64,000 bases of DNA, from positions 17,164,001-17,228,000 of the forward strand of contig CM057235.1 in NCBI GenBank assembly GCA_029891385.1, written 5' to 3'. This stretch comes from Erythroxylum novogranatense. Taxonomy: Eukaryota; Streptophyta; Magnoliopsida; Malpighiales; Erythroxylaceae. This document shows positions 60,291 through 64,000 of the stretch, piece by piece (within the stretch, counting starts at the first letter, position 1; every line of letters starts with the position of its first letter). The position numbers and the translations under genes are program-made. The notes beneath the pieces were generated by a model. It did no database searches, was not told the origin of the DNA, and saw only the letters and a list, made by a program, of their open reading frames with translations.

Positions 60291-61544
60291 CTCCAGAACA
60301 TCTCCACTTGTAAAGATCATACTCCGATGTCCAAAATTTTCATACTATATACCGTTAGAAAGATAAAAGAAAGATCTACAATATTCTAAAGGCATCTTTC
60401 TAAAATCTCTTTATATCAACCCCAAATTCATCCCTAAAATCCGAAGACAATTTTTTCCATACACACACCAACATACTAGACCAACTCCATAACTTCATGA
60501 AAGTTTGAGATTTTTAGACACAGAACTGAAATTGGATGTCTTCATGCACAATGTATCCATACGTCTCTAGTTTAATTCAAATCAAGAATCATCTCGTTTA
60601 GAGAACTAGAGAAAACATTATGGCTAAAAGACTGAAGTGTATTCAGTGCACATTTTTCAGATTTTCTAACTTTCAATATTTTACATCACCAGAATACCAA
60701 AAAAATTTCCAAAAAAACTAATTTAATACTATAACTGAATTTATTTCTTCTCAACTACCCAGTATTTATGAACAAACACTTAAATGCCATTTTCCATAAA
60801 GATGACAGTAATTTATCAAATTTATTTCACTAATCTATAACTCCACACGTTTTATGTACTTTACTGAGTACAATGACTAGCTTCTAGTTTTTCTCAGGGT
60901 AGAGGAGAGAAATGATAAAGTAGGTTTGGGTGAAGGAAAGGAAAAACACATAAGTCTTTTAGAAAAAATTTGATGGAAAACTTTGTGTTTCAAAAAGGAA
61001 GTTTGGAAAAGATGATAATAAAGAAGGGACTTAGACAAGACTTAACCTGTCAACTCTCAAAGAATAGTAATCTACTTCTAGCAAGAGTACAAAAGACCAA
61101 GTGACACTTGTCACTTACCCAATACGCAAGTTCTAACTTAGTTTCTTGTGAAACTAACTCCCTTGACTGTCATCTTTACAATCTAACTATCTCCAAAGCT
61201 TCTTGTAATTTCTTATTCCCTATCATATATATCTTTCTCAATATTCCATAATTTCAAAGGTAACTCCTAAATTCACCAACATATACAAATATGATATTTC
61301 CACCAATCACTAATATTTCCAACGTAAAAACATCCATAACTCTAAAAATTCATAGATAAATCCAATTATACCCGGAATTATTCATGAATGCATGTACAAT
61401 TATTTTCATGTGCAAATTCATCACTATTTATGTAAAAGTGCATGGCATTTTTATGCATGAACATGAAAATGCATCTCTAACTCTCATTAATCACTCACAT
61501 TTACTCTTCTAACCCTCCCACAAGTAATGGGATGTTACATAATT

Positions 61545-62750
61545 GGAAGGTTTAGCATAAATGAGAATGCCGACATTTCCATTTCATGAACCACATTTGG
61601 GTATTGGCGAATTGACACCTGAAGTTTTAGGAATGCAAGAAAATGTTTCAACCAGTAATCATGTAGGATCATCGTATTCATGGTAGCTTTTGGGAATGAA
61701 AGTAAACACGACAAGGACAACTCAAATTCTAAACCTTTTTTAGTTTTTCCTTAAAATGGAAGTAAAAGTAGCACTCTTCTTTCCCACACCCTACCTCACC
61801 CGTACTAATGGATGAGGAATGCCATTTTGTTTTCCTATATATATAGTGCGACCCCATCATATGTAATTCCCCATAGAAGTTAAGAACATTGTCAACTCAG
61901 CAAAAATTGGTGGCTAGACTCCGATATACATTGTCAAATAACAAATTGGCTGACACAAAAATGTGACAATCATTTTGCTCATATTCCATTTCTTTATTCT
62001 AAAGCTAACTAAGAAGATCAAGAATTGAATCCGTCCTTACCGTCTAGTTATATGTATAAATCATTTGAGTTGTGGGGAAATTCATTTGGATTCAGTATAA
62101 ATGTCATGAGGGATTATGGAATTGATTTGGCTAGGAAGTTGGAACTGGAACCTAAGTATGCACAAGCATTGAGTTATTAAACTTAAACCTAAAAGCGTTT
62201 GGAGCCATTCAATTCCAGGTCAGTTTCATATTTCAGCAGCAAAAAGAAAATGGAGGCGGCCCACCAACCATACTTTATAAGTTAGTGGACCACCCTCATA
62301 CTAAAATGTGGGACCCATATGGAATGCCTAGATGCTCCCTCCACTGTTTCCCTTGGATATATTTTCCCTCTCAACTAATTTAGTTAGAAAGTATAATGGA
62401 GAGTAATGAACTATACCATATCCTAAACATAGTTACTGCTAGATGCATATTTTTCAAGTTTTCTAATTGAAATGGTATAATATATTTAACTAGCTTTTGC
62501 TAGGTCATCTTCTTTGACAAAATAGGTCAAGCTTGCGAAATTAGAAAGCTTAGAAAGCATTTGCTTGTATGGTCCAAATGGGTTGTCGGTTGGCTATGGC
62601 TACATTGATTCTCCCTATAATTATTTAGGACTCAAGTAGGAAGTCTATCAATTATGTGTGTGGCTATAACAATTGATTCTCCCTATAATTTCATAGGTAA
62701 TGAAGTTTAAAACATCAAAGCTATAACCATCTGTAACAAATGCTTATGTT
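61545..62750. other. AT-rich region without recognizable features
   Basis: No domain, LTR tip or repeat recognized. A duplicated phrase ttgattctccctataattat occurs at 62607 and 62670 (short local duplication). Confidence 0.4.
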
Positions 62751-62759
62751 TTCTCTCTA

Positions 62760-63250
62760 CAGTAGCATTTTGTTGTACAGTAATATACACAAGAATTTTT
62801 ATGTAATTTGTAGCTCACTAAATAACCTTTAACAACCATTACTTAAAAATTCAGCTCTATAATCTGACCTTATAGCCTTAGCAAACTTCTCAAAATGATT
62901 TAATATCATTCTAACAAAACTACGATGGATGAACTACTTCACTTTTATGATGCATCAAATTCATATTGCTCAACTAAAATCATCCAATGATGTAGTGAAA
63001 TAATGCCCACTACATAAAGATCTTTGCTATATGGTCTCTATATATCTATATGCACCAATTGAAAAATATTTATCTTCTATATTTAACAAAAAGGAAAAGG
63101 TAATCAACACTGCTTAATAAGATGACATATACCCTAAAAATTTTCTAAACCATCTAATTTATGATAAATACAACCAATAAGTTGAGTACAATAGCAAAAG
63201 GATGTCCTAACCTTCGATGTTATATCAAGTATATATAGACATTAAATTAA
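62760..63250 (-). pseudogene. pol: Ty1/copia integrase relic
   Basis: The minus strand, with many stops, gives CHLIKQCxLPFPF, then FQLVHIDIxRPYSKD (about 63130-63000), and MILNHFEKFAKAIRSDYRAE followed by FLSNGC (about 62920-62860). These are the C-x2-C zinc end, the HxDxWGP first-Asp and the IRSD.G.EF second-Asp motifs of copia integrases, in order. It is unrelated in strand and sequence to the SIRE-type element. Confidence 0.75.
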
Positions 63251-63559
63251 CAAAATCATAATCAATCTAAAAATTACAAAAACTATCCATAAACCCACTT
63301 TGAACTTTCGTTGAACACTTCGAAGCCATGACCATATTATCCCAAATCACCTAAACATATAATCTCTTCTTCCTTAACATACTGTCACACAATGGAAAGC
63401 CAAATGCATTGTGTTACAGATAATCAAAACAAACGAATAAACACTCTAAAACCTAGATTAAATCATCCACTTTAATCGAGTAAAAAATCTACACATTTAA
63501 CCCGACATTCATCACAATCAAAATAGTTGAATGACTTACCTCCACCAACACACAAATGC

Positions 63560-63999
63560 ACTCCGACTATAGACGATGGAGGGACATAAACTGGTGAAGC
63601 AACGACAAAGTGGCTCGACATATTCGAAGCACTCCGGCAGAATGTGGCTCGAGAGAGAGGGAAAGCAAAATAGTTGCGTATGCGGGACTGACGAAAAACT
63701 TCTATTTTTTATTTATACGGAAGATGAAACGACGTCATTTTGGGGGGTGGGGACACGACATCGTCTCATCTAGTGGGAGGGCGGGGGTGTAAGTTTCAAG
63801 AATACCAAAACAACATCGTGTTAGGGCAATGACACGATGTCATTCTAGTAAGGGGGCTTAACTTTTAAGCAAATGAAAATGACGTCATTTCGGGCGAGCG
63901 ACATGACATCGTTCTGGTGGGGGTAAGGGGAATGAGGGAGTTAGCCTTTCACGATATTTTATTCAATAAAAAATCAACGTCACGAAATATTGGCTCTTT
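63560..63999. repeat. GC-rich segment with diverged repeats around ACGTCA/ACATCG cores
   Basis: Three diverged units at about 63722, 63812 and 63880, each pairing a (t/c)gacgtcat-like core with a downstream gacatcgt/gatgtcat core and a G-rich tail. A perfect TGACGTCA palindrome lies near 63882-63889. An open stretch over 63576-63773 has no recognizable domain. Runs off the window edge. Confidence 0.5.
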
Positions 64000-64000
64000 T

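Larger units (their letters stand above)
48631..61539 (-). mobile_element. Solo LTR (3196 bp) of a chromovirus family, split by a copia insertion
   Basis: Tips TGTAGCACCCCC... and ...GGGATGTTACA with target duplication TAATT on both sides (48626-48630, 61540-61544). Without the copia element (49768-59475 plus one ATTTG) it is 3196 bp. No PBS, PPT or pol is present. It shares modules with the giant LTRs (the ctgtccggaatcc hairpin at 49296-49310, the accaaaatcactcaatttgg and ccctagtttactccaaatca words), which suggests minus orientation and relatedness. Confidence 0.85.

Noticed and set aside
59941..60389. Three overlapping plus-strand open frames rich in S/L/Y/F
   Set aside because: Produced by the 13-15-bp minisatellite, which lacks stops in three frames.
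63576..63792. Two overlapping 60-65-codon open frames
   Set aside because: GC-rich repeat region, no recognizable domain, frames overlap each other.

Overview
The window is nuclear DNA of a flowering plant, most likely a dicot (inference from AT-rich intergenic sequence and the element lineages). It contains plant-type Ty3/gypsy chromoviruses (Tekay/Del-like and CRM-like), an Athila-like pol, a SIRE-type Ty1/copia element, a CACTA (En/Spm) transposase with TNP2, DUF4216 and DUF4218 modules, and a LINE fragment. I found no intact host gene, rRNA, tRNA or CRISPR array. Host-like coding sequence is limited to pseudogene-sized exon pieces of cytosolic HSP90 (two copies) and of a ubiquitin-conjugating enzyme. 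This is a nested-transposon, heterochromatin-type landscape.

Layout. 1-6559: 5' half of a minus-strand Tekay-like element (Gag-Pol and a 3.0-kb LTR), cut by the left window edge. 6560-11020: 3' LTR remnant, PPT and integrase/chromodomain relic of a second minus-strand chromovirus ('element B'). About 11030-15173: minus-strand Athila-like relic (LTR, PPT, INT, RNase H, RT). 15174-25158: a complete non-autonomous LTR element (TSD AGCTT) with two 4.6-4.7-kb LTRs and only 614 bp between them. 25159-30970: mostly featureless AT-rich DNA with exon-like pieces, a LINE fragment, HSP90 and E2-UBC fragments and a palindrome cluster. 30975-34185 plus 42829-43233: one minus-strand CACTA transposase split by a CRM-like element (34186-42828, TSD CCTTC). 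That element is itself split by a 2.1-kb solo LTR (38334-40432, TSD AAGTT). 41093-43810 is tandemly duplicated as 43988-46780, with fold-back repeats at the junction. 48631-61539: a 3.2-kb solo LTR (TSD TAATT) split by a full-length SIRE-type copia element (49768-59475, TSD ATTTG) that carries a long extra ORF between pol and the 3' LTR. 62760-63250: copia integrase relic. 63720-63999: GC-rich repeats with TGACGTCA-type cores.

How it fits together. Five insertions can be closed exactly by their LTR ends and 5-bp target duplications. In the CACTA and CRM cases, removing the insert joins the interrupted coding sequence across the gap (the CACTA piece also has a separate frameshift nearby). The relative order of events is therefore readable: CACTA, then CRM element, then solo LTR. 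The SIRE element and the non-autonomous element look young, because their LTR pairs are nearly identical. The CRM element looks old, because its LTRs are clearly diverged. All coding units are inactivated by stops, frameshifts or loss of catalytic Asp codons, mostly through C-to-T / G-to-A changes as expected from cytosine methylation.

The most noteworthy items are the giant-LTR non-autonomous element with a vestigial chromovirus pol tail, the SIRE extra ORF, the CRM-type pol frame that runs through the PPT into the LTR, the fold-back tandem duplication, and the mixed host-gene fragments at 28.6-30.5 kb.
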